Shown here piece after piece: positions 49,101-57,516 of a DNA stretch of 64,000 bases. Source of the stretch: Kineosporia aurantiaca JCM 3230 (GTDB lineage Bacteria > Actinomycetota > Actinomycetes > Actinomycetales > Kineosporiaceae); NCBI GenBank assembly GCA_000719025.1, contig JODP01000006.1:496001-560000 (forward strand), given 5' to 3'. The notes under the pieces are model-generated. The model searched no databases. It was given only the letters and a program-made list of their open reading frames with translations, and had not been told where the DNA came from. Numbering within the stretch: position 1 is the first letter of the stretch; each line of letters starts with the position of its first letter. Both the position numbers and the translations under genes were made by a program.

Positions 49101-50152
49101 CGTCCAAGGAGGTCCGGCAGTTCGCCTTCTCGTTGGCCGACAGCGACTTTGGCTACCAAGCCGGAGACGCCCTCGGCGTCCGCCCGCGGAACAGCCCCAC
49201 GGCGGTTGCGGAATGGCTGGAAGCCACCGGCCTGGACCCCCACGTCGTGGTCACCCTCGACGGTCTCGGCGAGATGTCGGTGCAGCAGGCGGCCACCGAA
49301 CACCTGGAGATCCTCAAAGTGACTCCTGACCTGCTGCAATTCGTACAACGGCAGGTTCGTGACCGCGACCTGGACACGCTGCTGCGCCGAGACAACCGGG
49401 TGAGCCTGCAGCAGTGGCTGTGGGGGCGCCAGTCCATGGACGTCCTCTCGCAGTACCCCGTGCGGGCCACCGCCGAGGAATGGCTGACCGTCCTCAAACG
49501 ACTTCAGCCCCGGCTGTACTCGATCTCCTCGAGCCCCAAGCACACCCCCGACGAGGTGCACCTCACCGTCTCGGCGGTCCGCTACGAGCACCAGGGCCGA
49601 CCGCGCCACGGCGTCTGCTCGACCTTCCTGGCCGATCGCGGAACCGACGTCGAGATCCCGATCTTCGTGCAGGCGGCGCCGCACTTCCGTCCACCGTCCG
49701 ACCCCGCGGCTCCGATGATCATGGTCGGCCCGGGGACGGGCGTAGCGCCCTTCCGGGCCTTCCTCCAGGACCGCCGGGCCGAAGGCCATACCGGCAAGAA
49801 CTGGCTGTTCTTCGGCGAACGCAACTCCCGGACCGACTTCTACTACCGCGACGAACTGCGAACCCTGCACGAGGACGGTTTCCTGACCCGGCTCGACCTG
49901 GCCTTCTCCCGCGATCAGCGGCAGAAGGTCTACGTCCAGGACCAGATGCGGGAGCACGGCGCCGACCTGTGGGACTGGCTGCAGGCCGGCGCCCACTTCT
50001 TCGTCTGCGGAGACGCCCAGCGGATGGCCAAAGACGTCGACGTGGCGCTGCACGAAGTCGTGCAGCGCCACGGGAACCTCGACGCCGAGCGGGCTTCCGC
50101 CTACGTCAAGCGACTCATCGCCGACAAGCGGTATCTCCGCGACGTGTACTGA
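46154..50152 (+). CDS. assimilatory nitrate reductase fused to CysJ-like flavoprotein
   Basis: A 1332-residue protein. Residues 1-60 hold a [4Fe-4S] site (Cys11, Cys14, Cys18, Cys52). Residues about 60-720 are a molybdopterin oxidoreductase of the NasA/NarB type, with Cys145 (SRLCMAS) as likely molybdenum ligand and a C-terminal MGD-binding domain (TGRLQHQWHTLTKTGKVEKL). From about 800 follows a flavodoxin domain (WASQTGNAEEHA), an FAD domain (RLYSISSSPKH) and an NADP domain (GPGTGVAPFRAF), as in CysJ. The chain could pass electrons from NADPH via FAD and FMN to molybdenum and reduce nitrate to nitrite alone. Such fusions are known in actinobacteria. Confidence 0.92.
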   Translation: MGDVAQVRSACSYCGVGCGMVLDVAVDPESGRRRLLKVAGDKAHPANFGRLCTKGATSADMLAAGGRLESAHLRPSRGGDLIATSTKEAIAETARRLRELIDEHGPDAVSLYVSGQMSLEAQYLANKLAKGFIGTNQIESNSRLCMASAGTGYKQSLGADGPPGSYQDFDRADVFFVIGANLADCHPILFLRMMDRVKAGARLIVVDPRRNATADKADLFLPIRPGTDLALLNGLLHLIVQNGHVDREFIASFTDGWEVMEEFLADYAPASVAALTGLSEADLRTAARWIGEAGEWMSCWTMGLNQSTHGTWNTNALCNLHLATGAICRPGSGPFSLTGQPNAMGGREMGYLGPGLPGQRSVLDPQDREFVERVWDRPAGTLRTEVGTGTIDLYQRMIDGQIKACWIICTNPVASVANRRTVIAGLEACEVVIAQDVYLDTETNAYADILLPGTLWAESTYVTVNSERNLTLMQQAVDPVGEAMPDWQIIAEVACAMGYASAFSYAGAEDVFNEIRLFANPRTGYDLRGISYERLAVTPVQWPSPQRPAASEPDDGRNPIRYLQPGAGLRFATDNGRAKFFPRPHMPAAEMPDDDYPFILNTGRLQHQWHTLTKTGKVEKLNKLNPGPFVELHPQDAARLGIGEFDLVEVASRRGRAVLPASLSDRVQVGNCFAPFHWNDAFGEYLSINAVTNDAIDPVSFQPEFKICAVTLTRVGPAPKPETGDTLLADLGLTTVGPARLSDLESRYLQGLLWSYERSPGGVPVLPPGAPFDAPTRAWVDGMLAGRYSRSPLGAAPEEERRILMLWASQTGNAEEHAVAFAEALRSDGLAVDLVGMDDHDPSRLSEEAQILLITSTFGDGEAPGNGAAFWSALTGPDAPDLTGIRYSVLAFGDSSYDDFCGHGRRLDARFADLGATRMTDRVDCEPGDRESAEAWFVGIRALLRTPEGERKNPLGVDQPGFLKRSPLRTRLVTNRLLNAPGSSKEVRQFAFSLADSDFGYQAGDALGVRPRNSPTAVAEWLEATGLDPHVVVTLDGLGEMSVQQAATEHLEILKVTPDLLQFVQRQVRDRDLDTLLRRDNRVSLQQWLWGRQSMDVLSQYPVRATAEEWLTVLKRLQPRLYSISSSPKHTPDEVHLTVSAVRYEHQGRPRHGVCSTFLADRGTDVEIPIFVQAAPHFRPPSDPAAPMIMVGPGTGVAPFRAFLQDRRAEGHTGKNWLFFGERNSRTDFYYRDELRTLHEDGFLTRLDLAFSRDQRQKVYVQDQMREHGADLWDWLQAGAHFFVCGDAQRMAKDVDVALHEVVQRHGNLDAERASAYVKRLIADKRYLRDVY

Positions 50153-50161
50153 GCAGACCTC

Positions 50162-51646
50162 TCAGACCGCTTCCTCGGGCACGTGCTCCTCGGTGGAGTG
50201 CGAGTCGGTCAGGGTGAGGGCCCCGCCCGCCGCCACCAGTCCGACGAGCACCGCCACCACCGCGTAGGTGACCCGCTCGCCGTGGAAGAACGTCGCCTTG
50301 AGGCTCTCGCTCCAGGCCCCGGCGGGCAGGTGGGTGGTGACCAGCGCCGCGATCATCGTCCCGATCACCGCGGTACCCACACTCGTCCCGACCTCCTGAG
50401 CGGTGTCGTTCAGCGCCGCCCCGATCGAGGTGCGGTTGGCAGGCATCGCGTCGACCAGGGCGATCGCGCAGATCGTCATGATCGTGCGCAGCCCCACGGT
50501 CATCGCCACCATCGAGATCGCGATCGGCAGGTAGCCGTGGTCGACGCCCCAGGAGAGCCCGACCAGCGACCCGGCCAGGAAGACCGAGCCGATCAGGCAG
50601 GCGATCCGGTGGCCGAACTGCTTGGCCAGGCCCTCGGACACCGGGGTCGCGAGCAGCATCGTGACGATGATCGGGAGGTTGGCCAGGCCGGCCTTCACCG
50701 GGCTCCAGCCGTAGGCGTACTGGAAGTGCAGGATCAGGCCGAACATGATGCTGGCCATCGCGATCGAGGTGCCGACCTGGGCGATCGTGGCGCCGCGGAC
50801 GGTGCCGTTGGAGAACAGTTTGAGGTCGAGCATCGGGGCCGGGGTACGGCGCTCGTGCCAGACGAACGCGACGGCCGCGGCCACCGCACCGACGATCGAG
50901 GCGATCGAGATCCCCGAGGTCCAGCCGTTCTCGACCCCGCTGGTCATGAAGTAGCAGGCCAGGCCGATGGCGGTGACGCTGAGCAGGGCGCCGGGCAGGT
51001 CCAGGGTGTCGTCGGTCAGATCCTCGCGCCGGTCGGCCGGCACCCCGAGGCGGACCCCGATGCAGGCGATCAGCGCGATCGGGGCGTTGACCAGCAGCAG
51101 CCACTGCCACTTGAAGTGGGCCAGGGCGGTGCCGCCGAGCAGCGGGCCGAGCACGAAGCCGGACATCCCGACGATGATCATCACGGTCATCGCCCGCATC
51201 CGCAGGTTCTGGTCGTCGAAGAGCCGGAAGACCAGGGAGTTGGTGATCGGGGCCATGGCCGCGGCGGCGATGCCCAGCGCGGCCCGCAGGGCGATCAGCT
51301 CGCCGGTGTTGGAGACGAACGCGACGCTTAGGCTGAGCAGGCCGAACACGGCGAGACCGACCAGCAGGACGCGGCGGCGGCCGAGGCGGTCGGCCATCGA
51401 GCCGGCCGTGAGCAGCAGGCCGCCGAAGGTCAGCGAGTAGGCGCCGGTGACCCACTGGAGTGAGGTGGTGCTGCTGCCGAGGTCGCGGCCGATGGTCGGC
51501 AGGGCGATCGAGAGCAGCGTGTTGTCGACCATCTCGACGAAGAAGGCCAGGCAGAGGGCGGCGAGGGGGATCCAGGCCGCGCCGAGGGACGTATAGGTGT
51601 GGGGCGACTTCTCCGGCGTTGCGAGCTTTGGCGGTGTAGTGGTCAC
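50162..51646 (-). CDS. MFS exporter (DHA2, EmrB/QacA-like)
   Basis: A 494-residue protein from the GTG at 51646, which has an excellent site (AAGGAGGCGACG). About 14 hydrophobic segments; the opening LAFFVEMVDNTLLSIALPTI, then TGAYSLTFGGLLLTAGSMAD and RRRVLLVG follow the QacA pattern. It converges on the nitrate reductase, nine bases from its stop. It is probably a multidrug antiporter; a nitrate-related role is not supported. Confidence 0.85.
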   Translation of the reverse strand: MTTTPPKLATPEKSPHTYTSLGAAWIPLAALCLAFFVEMVDNTLLSIALPTIGRDLGSSTTSLQWVTGAYSLTFGGLLLTAGSMADRLGRRRVLLVGLAVFGLLSLSVAFVSNTGELIALRAALGIAAAAMAPITNSLVFRLFDDQNLRMRAMTVMIIVGMSGFVLGPLLGGTALAHFKWQWLLLVNAPIALIACIGVRLGVPADRREDLTDDTLDLPGALLSVTAIGLACYFMTSGVENGWTSGISIASIVGAVAAAVAFVWHERRTPAPMLDLKLFSNGTVRGATIAQVGTSIAMASIMFGLILHFQYAYGWSPVKAGLANLPIIVTMLLATPVSEGLAKQFGHRIACLIGSVFLAGSLVGLSWGVDHGYLPIAISMVAMTVGLRTIMTICAIALVDAMPANRTSIGAALNDTAQEVGTSVGTAVIGTMIAALVTTHLPAGAWSESLKATFFHGERVTYAVVAVLVGLVAAGGALTLTDSHSTEEHVPEEAV

Positions 51647-51918
51647 CGTCGCCTCCTTCTTCGCTAGTGCCGCCCCCTCAGCAACCAGGCTTCGGAGGTA
51701 CATCGGCAGAATCTGATGGGTAGTAAGGGCGTGATGCGCCCGCCATCGAAGAATCTGCGCCCCGGCTGTCAGCCCGCGCACGGCCCGCTGTCAGCGCGCG
51801 GACAGCGCGCTGAAAGCACACGATCCGGACCAGGCCGGGCGGCCCGCCACCCGGGCCCTGGATCTGCCCTCACCCGCGGCCGGAACCAGCTGCGGCAGTA
51901 AAGCGACCGGCCCTAGCC

Positions 51919-52578
51919 CTAGGAGGCCATCCGCTTCAGCAGGTCCGCCTCCTTGGCCTGGAGGGCCGCGCCGGAGGGGTCGCTGAGGCCGAGCACCTGG
52001 ACCGAGTACTGGGTTCCGTCCGCCAGCATGGTCAGGCTGCGGAGCTTGTCGTCGTAGTAGGCGTCCTCGCCCAGCCCGGAGACCTGGTCCGACTTGTCGT
52101 CGGCGACGGACTGCTTCTTGTACTCGTTGAAGAAGGCCGTGTCCATGCCGGACAGGATGCTGACGTTGATCGAGCCCTGGTCGCCGAGAAAGGACGAACC
52201 GGTGAGCGTGTACTTGGCGTCGGAGGGGTCGTCCGGGTCGCTGGAGCACGCGGCGACACCACCGAGGACCTGACTGACCTCCTTCTCGCTCAGCACCGAG
52301 CAGGCGTCGGCGGGGGCCTCGGGGCTCGGCGCCGGGCTCGCACCGGCGCTGGCCTTCGCGCTCGGGCCGGCGGCGTCCTTGTCGTCCTGATCGCTCTTGC
52401 TGAAGTGCTGCACCAGCACGGCCCCGCAGATCACGACGGCGACCAGCGCCAGACCGGAGCGGACGGCGAAGGCGCGCTTCCGCTTCGGCTTCTCCACCTC
52501 GTCGGGGGTCGGCGTCGGCGCGTCAGGCAGCTCCGGTGCAGCATCGTTCTCCGGAGAAGAACCTGGCGTCTCGGACAT
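51919..52578 (-). CDS. membrane-anchored extracytoplasmic protein (DUF3558-like)
   Basis: A 219-residue protein. An acidic Pro-rich cytoplasmic leader and basic stop (KPKRKR) precede one membrane helix (SGLALVAVVICGAVLV, about 40-57), a Ser/Ala/Pro-rich spacer, and a folded domain with two Cys (ACSVLSEKEVSQVLG and VAACSSDPDD) in the pattern of DUF3558 proteins. It is divergent from the sigma-factor gene, so the sigma factor may regulate it, but it is not a typical anti-sigma factor. Confidence 0.6.
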   Translation of the reverse strand: MSETPGSSPENDAAPELPDAPTPTPDEVEKPKRKRAFAVRSGLALVAVVICGAVLVQHFSKSDQDDKDAAGPSAKASAGASPAPSPEAPADACSVLSEKEVSQVLGGVAACSSDPDDPSDAKYTLTGSSFLGDQGSINVSILSGMDTAFFNEYKKQSVADDKSDQVSGLGEDAYYDDKLRSLTMLADGTQYSVQVLGLSDPSGAALQAKEADLLKRMAS

Positions 52579-52734
52579 GGACCACCCCTGGAAGCGATGT
52601 GAGCGGTCGGCCTCCGACCGTTCTGAGGTGCATATTCCTGCACACTCGGGCAATAGCGGGCAAGGCTGCAGGTGCCCCGGCCGTCTCCCGATCGGGCGGG
52701 AGCCCGGGGACCTCCCGGATGCTGAAATAGATCC

Positions 52735-53667
52735 GTGAGCGAACTGTCGGACATGGAACTGGTACGCGCCGCCCAGGGCGGGGACGCCGGGTCCTTGGGA
52801 GAACTGCTGCACCGCCATCGGGCGGGGATGCGAGCGGCGGCTCTGGGGGTGCTGGGGTACCGGCCGGAGATTGAGGACGTCGTCCAGGAGTCATGCCTGA
52901 TCGTTCTGCGCCGTCTCGGTGACCTTCGGGATCCGCAGGCTTTGGCGGGATGGTTGCGTTCGGTGGTGCGCAACCAGGCCCGAGGTCACCTCCGCGCTCG
53001 CGTGGCGGTGCCGCTGTCCGATCTGGATCCGCTCCTGCCCCCGGTCGACGAACTCGATCCGGCCCGGCTGCTGGAGCAGCACGCCCTGAAGGACTGGCTC
53101 TGGCACGCGGTGAACCTGCTCTCGCCGGAGCAGCGCCTGGTCACCCTGCTCCGGTACTTCACCGCGGTCACCAGCTACGAGCAGATCGCGGCCATCTGCG
53201 GGATCCCGGTCGGCACCGTGCGCAGTCGGCTCAGCCACGCCCGGGCCCGGCTGACCGAGAACCTCACGCTCAGCGCGGACCGGGCGCACGGTGATCAGGC
53301 GGCGCTGACCCGGGCCCGGCACCACGAGGCCGCGCAGGTGCTGGAGGCCGCCCGCACCGGTCGCTACGGCGAGGCGCTGGCCGCCATCTGCCACCCCAGC
53401 ATCGAGATGACCTGGGGGAGCGGGAAGCAGACCCGCGGGCTCGACTACCCGGTTCGGTCCATGTACCGGGACGTCGGGGACGGGGTGCGCTTCCGGCTCG
53501 CCAACGTGGTGGCCGGCAAGGACGTCCTGATCTGGGAGACCGACCTGACCAATCCGCCGGAGGACCCGTCGCACTGCCCACCCAGCGCGGTCTGGGTGCA
53601 CTTCCTGGAGCAGGGCCGCACCGGCCGGACCCGGCTCTACCATCCGCAGGCCGCAGTGCTCTCGTAA
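52735..53667 (+). CDS. ECF sigma factor with SnoaL-like C-terminal domain
   Basis: A 310-residue protein, GTG start. Region 2 (MELVRAAQGGDAGSLGELLH, then EIEDVVQESCLIVLRRLGDL) and region 4 (LSPEQRLVTLLRYFTAVTSY, EQIAAICGIPVGTVRSRLSH) are intact. Residues 205-310 form an extra domain resembling SnoaL, a regulatory extension seen in some ECF groups that lack an anti-sigma factor. Confidence 0.85.
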   Translation: MSELSDMELVRAAQGGDAGSLGELLHRHRAGMRAAALGVLGYRPEIEDVVQESCLIVLRRLGDLRDPQALAGWLRSVVRNQARGHLRARVAVPLSDLDPLLPPVDELDPARLLEQHALKDWLWHAVNLLSPEQRLVTLLRYFTAVTSYEQIAAICGIPVGTVRSRLSHARARLTENLTLSADRAHGDQAALTRARHHEAAQVLEAARTGRYGEALAAICHPSIEMTWGSGKQTRGLDYPVRSMYRDVGDGVRFRLANVVAGKDVLIWETDLTNPPEDPSHCPPSAVWVHFLEQGRTGRTRLYHPQAAVLS

Positions 53668-53753
53668 CCCGGATCACACCGGACCGATGAACTTTGCCGC
53701 TCCGGGCGTCATCCATTTCACGAAACCTCCAACTTCTACCCCTGGAGACGTTC

Positions 53754-54557
53754 GTGACCAGCAGCAGCCTCGACCTCGCCGCCCTTGAAGGCATCGAGGC
53801 GGAGTTCATGTACCGCTACGAGACCGACACCCCGAAGGCGACGCGGGAGCAGCTCGGGATCAAGACCACCCGGATCGGCGGCGGGGTGGCCCTGTCGGTG
53901 CGCAACGACCCGACGAAGTTCTGGAGCAAGGCGCTGGGCTTCGGCTTCGAAGGGCCGGTCACCGATGAGCTGATCGCCGAGCTGATCGCGTTCTACCGGT
54001 CCAACCAGGCCACCCACGCGGTCGTCCAGATCGCCCCCGACGTGCTGCCCGCGGACTGGGACAAGATCGTCGCCGACCACGGGCTGCGCCCCGGCTCCGG
54101 CATCAACAAGCTGGTCGCCCGGGTCGACGAGCTGCAGTTCGGCTCGAGCGACCTGCGGATCGACGAGGCCGGCCCGGAACACGCCGAGGAGTGGGCGACC
54201 GTCGCCCTGACCGCCTTCGGCATGCCCTGGGAAGGGCTGGGCGACATGATGATGGCCGCCGTGAGCCGGGGTGAGCTGCGCACGTTCGCGGCCTGGGACG
54301 AGGACCGGATGGTCGCCGTCGGCGCTCTGCTGGTCCAGGGTCCGTTCGCCTCGCTGAACACCGGGGCCACGCTGCCCGAGTACCGGGGCCGGGGCGCTCA
54401 GTCGGCGCTGATCGCGGCCCGGGCGAAGGCGGCCGCGGCGGCCGGGAGCGAGTGGATGGTGTCGGAGACCGGCGAGACCGGCTCGTCGCTGAACAACATG
54501 CGCCGCGCGGGCATGCGCAGCCTCTACGTACGCCGGAACTGGCTGTGGGCGGCCTGA
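53754..54557 (+). CDS. GNAT-family N-acetyltransferase
   Basis: A 267-residue protein, GTG start 86 bases after the sigma gene. The GNAT domain is in the second half: AWDEDRMVAVGALLVQGPFA, then the acetyl-CoA loop LPEYRGRGAQSALIAARAKA and VSETGETGSSLNNMRRAGMR. The first half is a separate, conserved N-terminal domain typical of this subgroup. The substrate is unknown. Confidence 0.85.
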   Translation: MTSSSLDLAALEGIEAEFMYRYETDTPKATREQLGIKTTRIGGGVALSVRNDPTKFWSKALGFGFEGPVTDELIAELIAFYRSNQATHAVVQIAPDVLPADWDKIVADHGLRPGSGINKLVARVDELQFGSSDLRIDEAGPEHAEEWATVALTAFGMPWEGLGDMMMAAVSRGELRTFAAWDEDRMVAVGALLVQGPFASLNTGATLPEYRGRGAQSALIAARAKAAAAAGSEWMVSETGETGSSLNNMRRAGMRSLYVRRNWLWAA

Positions 54558-54585
54558 CCCGGTGATCCGTCAGGGCAATCCGGAG

Positions 54586-55119
54586 CTATCCGGATTGCCG
54601 CTGCCGGTAGGCGCGGGTCTTGTGCCGGTTGCCGCAGACCTCCATCGAGCACCAGCGGCCGCCGCCGCTGCGGGAGGTGTCGTAGAAGGCCCAGCGGCAG
54701 TCGTCTGAGGCGCAGAGCTTCAGGCGGCGCCAGGTGCCGGCGGCCGTGCTGACCGCCACCGCCTCGATGATCGCGTCCAGACCGGGTACCCCGCTGTCGG
54801 CGGTGATCCGCAGTTCGCCGGACGCGTCCGGGCTCAGCCGGAGCGGGAAACCGGCCAGGGCCGGACCGGTCTGCGCGTTGTCGGTGAGCACCTCGCGCAG
54901 GGCATTCCGCAGGGAGATCGCGGTGCTCAGGTCGTCGGCACCGAGGTTATGGCCGACCGGGTTCTCCGGGGTCAGATTCTCCTGGGCCAGCCAGGCGGCC
55001 AGGTCGTCGAGGGAGGTCAGGTGGTCGCTGGTGGTGCGCTGCTCGCCGTGCCGGCTGAAGGTACGCCGGTCGTCGGTGTTGAGGAACCTCTCCACCACGC
55101 CCAGATCCACAGTGTCCAC
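54586..55119 (-). CDS. CGNR zinc-finger (ABATE) regulator
   Basis: A 177-residue protein, GTG start. The C-terminal 45 residues are the CGNR zinc finger: LKLCASDDCRWAFYDTSRSG, then RWCSMEVCGNRHKTRAYRQR. The N-terminal part is the ABATE-like helical domain. Family members are presumed stress-related transcriptional regulators. It is divergent from the epoxide-hydrolase pair and probably regulates it. Confidence 0.9.
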   Translation of the reverse strand: MDTVDLGVVERFLNTDDRRTFSRHGEQRTTSDHLTSLDDLAAWLAQENLTPENPVGHNLGADDLSTAISLRNALREVLTDNAQTGPALAGFPLRLSPDASGELRITADSGVPGLDAIIEAVAVSTAAGTWRRLKLCASDDCRWAFYDTSRSGGGRWCSMEVCGNRHKTRAYRQRQSG

Positions 55120-55177
55120 GACACCACCGTAAGCGAAAGCTGGTGTTGACGGATCACGACACCGGCTTTACGTTTTA

Positions 55178-56344
55178 GTGGTGTCGATCACCCGGAACCA
55201 CTCGACGTCCGACGTCCGTCCGCTCCTCGAGGTGCCCGAGCCCGACCTGGAGGACCTGAAGGCGCGCCTGCGCCGCACGAGATTCGCCCCGGCCTGGCCG
55301 GTCGCCGACTGGCAGGCCGGCACCGATGGTGACGTCCTGCGTCATCTGGTGGAGTACTGGGCCGACGGCTTCGACTGGCGTGCGCAGGAGGCCGCGATCA
55401 ACGCGTTGCCGTCGCACTTCGCCGACCTCGACGGCACCCCCGTGCACTACCTGCGCTACGACGCGGAGCGCGAGGGAGCCCTGCCGATCGTCGCCACCAA
55501 CGGCTGGCCGAGCACCTTCTTGGAGATGACCGAACTGGCGCAACGCCTTTCGCGGCCGTCGGAGTACGGCGGCAACCCGGAGGACGCGTTCACCGTCATC
55601 GTCCCGACCATCCCGGGCTACTCCTTCTCACCGCAGCGAGCCGTCCTGAACGGAACTCCCACGCACGAGCTGTGGCACCGGCTCATGCGGGAGGAACTGG
55701 GCTTCGACCGGTACGGAGCCCACGGCAGCGACCTCGGCGCCGGAATCACCGGCTGGCTCGGCCAGGCTCACCCCGAAGCCGTTGTCGGCATCCATCTGAC
55801 CGCCGTCGACAGCAGTCCTCGGCAAGACGGCAGCACCCTGACCGACGATGAGCGCGCCTACCAGAGCGCGGTGGCGAAGTGGGTGGCGGAGGAGGGTGCT
55901 TACGGGCATCAGCAGGGCACCCGCCCTCTCACCCTCGCCCAGGGGCTGAGTGACTCCCCGTCCGGTCTGCTGGCCTGGATCCTGGAGAAGTACCGGGCCT
56001 GGAGCGACTGCGGCGGTGACGTCTCCACCCGCTTCAGCGACGACTTCCTGCTGGCCCAGGCCTCGCTGTACTGGTTCACGGACACGATCTCGACCTCGTT
56101 CCGGCCTTACTACGAGCGCACCCAGTTCAAACCGAGCACCCCGCTTCAGGTTGAAGTGCCCACCGCAGTAGCTCTTTTCCCGGCCGACCTCGGAGCCCCG
56201 CCGCCGCGCAGCTGGACCGAGCGCATCTACAACGTCACCCGCTACACGGAAATGCCTCGCGGAGGACACTTCGCGGCGCACGAAGAGCCCGAACTGCTCG
56301 CCGACGACATCACGGCCTTCTTCCGTCACACGGGGGCGGCGTGA
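55178..56344 (+). CDS. epoxide-hydrolase-like alpha/beta hydrolase (copy 1)
   Basis: A 388-residue protein. An N-terminal EHN domain (DVRPLLEVPEPDLEDLKARL, DWRAQEAAINALPSHF) precedes an alpha/beta fold with nucleophile Asp185 (GSDLGAG) and His364 (GGHFAA). The usual HGxP oxyanion motif reads NGWP (Asn108), which is atypical. Enzymes of this group open epoxides or act as esterases. Its stop overlaps the next GTG (GTGA). Confidence 0.85.
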   Translation: MVSITRNHSTSDVRPLLEVPEPDLEDLKARLRRTRFAPAWPVADWQAGTDGDVLRHLVEYWADGFDWRAQEAAINALPSHFADLDGTPVHYLRYDAEREGALPIVATNGWPSTFLEMTELAQRLSRPSEYGGNPEDAFTVIVPTIPGYSFSPQRAVLNGTPTHELWHRLMREELGFDRYGAHGSDLGAGITGWLGQAHPEAVVGIHLTAVDSSPRQDGSTLTDDERAYQSAVAKWVAEEGAYGHQQGTRPLTLAQGLSDSPSGLLAWILEKYRAWSDCGGDVSTRFSDDFLLAQASLYWFTDTISTSFRPYYERTQFKPSTPLQVEVPTAVALFPADLGAPPPRSWTERIYNVTRYTEMPRGGHFAAHEEPELLADDITAFFRHTGAA

Positions 56345-57402
56345 GCATGAATGCCTTCGTCCCAACGGACCAGGCCGCCCTCGACGACCTTCGCAGCCGA
56401 CTGGCCCGCTTCCGCAGCGTCCCCACCATCCCGGCCGCCGGCGTCCCCTTGGATTCGCTGTTTCTTCATTGGCGCAACGACTTTGACTGGCGCGAGCAGG
56501 AGAAGCGGATAGCCGCGTATCCCTGGGCCGTCACCCAGCACGCGGCCGCCCCGATCCGGGCCATCGTGTCCCGGGCGGCGCCGACCGCACCCGTTGTTCT
56601 GCTTCTGCACGGCTGGCCCGACTCCGTGCTCCGGTTCGAGCGGCTCTTCCCGCACCTGACCGACGTCACCTATGTGGCTCCGGCGCTGCCCGGTTTCCCG
56701 TTCTCGGTCTCGGCAGAAGCCCGGTCGGCTCCGGAGATGGCCGAAGCGATTGCCGAAGCCATGCGGGAGTGGGGTTTTGACCGCTACGTCATCTCGGCCG
56801 GCGATGTCGGCTGCGACGTCGCCGAGGCCCTGGCCGCCCACCATCCCGACGCCGTCACTGCGCTCCACCTCACCGACGTCTCTCAGTTGCATTATCTGGT
56901 TGACCCACCGAGCGATCTGGACCACGAGGAACGGGCGTACGTTGCTCGCGGCCATCAATGGCAGGCCGCCGAGGGCGGGTACATGCACGAACAGTCGACC
57001 CGGCCGGACACCCTGGCGGTCGGGCTCGGTGACTCCCCGGCCGGGCTGGCGGCCTGGATCGTGGAGAAGCTGGTTCGTTGGACCGACGGAAACGGCCGCC
57101 TGGAAAGCGTCTTCACGGCGGATCAAGCCCTGACCTGGGTAACCGCGTACTGGGTGACCGGGACCATCGGGACGTCCTTCGGTCCCTATGCGCTGGGCGG
57201 TGCCAAGGACTGGCCCCGGATCGAGATTCCCACCGTTTTCACGGTTTTCCCGAAGGACCTGGTCAACGCGCCGCGACAATTCGCCGAACGGTTCTTCCGG
57301 GTGGTCGAGTGGCGGGAGTACGACCGCGGCGGGCATTTCGCGGCCTGGGAATGCCCGGACGACTATCTCTGGGGCCTGAGCACGGCGTTGCGCCAGAGCT
57401 AG
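56341..57402 (+). CDS. epoxide-hydrolase-like alpha/beta hydrolase (copy 2)
   Basis: A 353-residue protein, coupled to copy 1. The EHN domain (DLRSRLARFRSVPTIPAAGV, DWREQEKRIAAYPW) is followed by the hydrolase fold with the canonical oxyanion motif HGWP (His90), nucleophile Asp155 (GDVGCD) and His332 (GGHFAA). Unlike copy 1 all expected residues are present, so this one is probably the active partner. Confidence 0.88.
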   Translation: MSMNAFVPTDQAALDDLRSRLARFRSVPTIPAAGVPLDSLFLHWRNDFDWREQEKRIAAYPWAVTQHAAAPIRAIVSRAAPTAPVVLLLHGWPDSVLRFERLFPHLTDVTYVAPALPGFPFSVSAEARSAPEMAEAIAEAMREWGFDRYVISAGDVGCDVAEALAAHHPDAVTALHLTDVSQLHYLVDPPSDLDHEERAYVARGHQWQAAEGGYMHEQSTRPDTLAVGLGDSPAGLAAWIVEKLVRWTDGNGRLESVFTADQALTWVTAYWVTGTIGTSFGPYALGGAKDWPRIEIPTVFTVFPKDLVNAPRQFAERFFRVVEWREYDRGGHFAAWECPDDYLWGLSTALRQS

Positions 57403-57516
57403 GTGCCTGGGGCACACGTTTCCTATGGGGTGTTCGGGCCATGCCTCTAATGGGGCAAAGGGTTGCTCTTGGGTTATCCCAAACCACTTGTCCTGGTTGG
57501 TACGTACCTTGCGACA

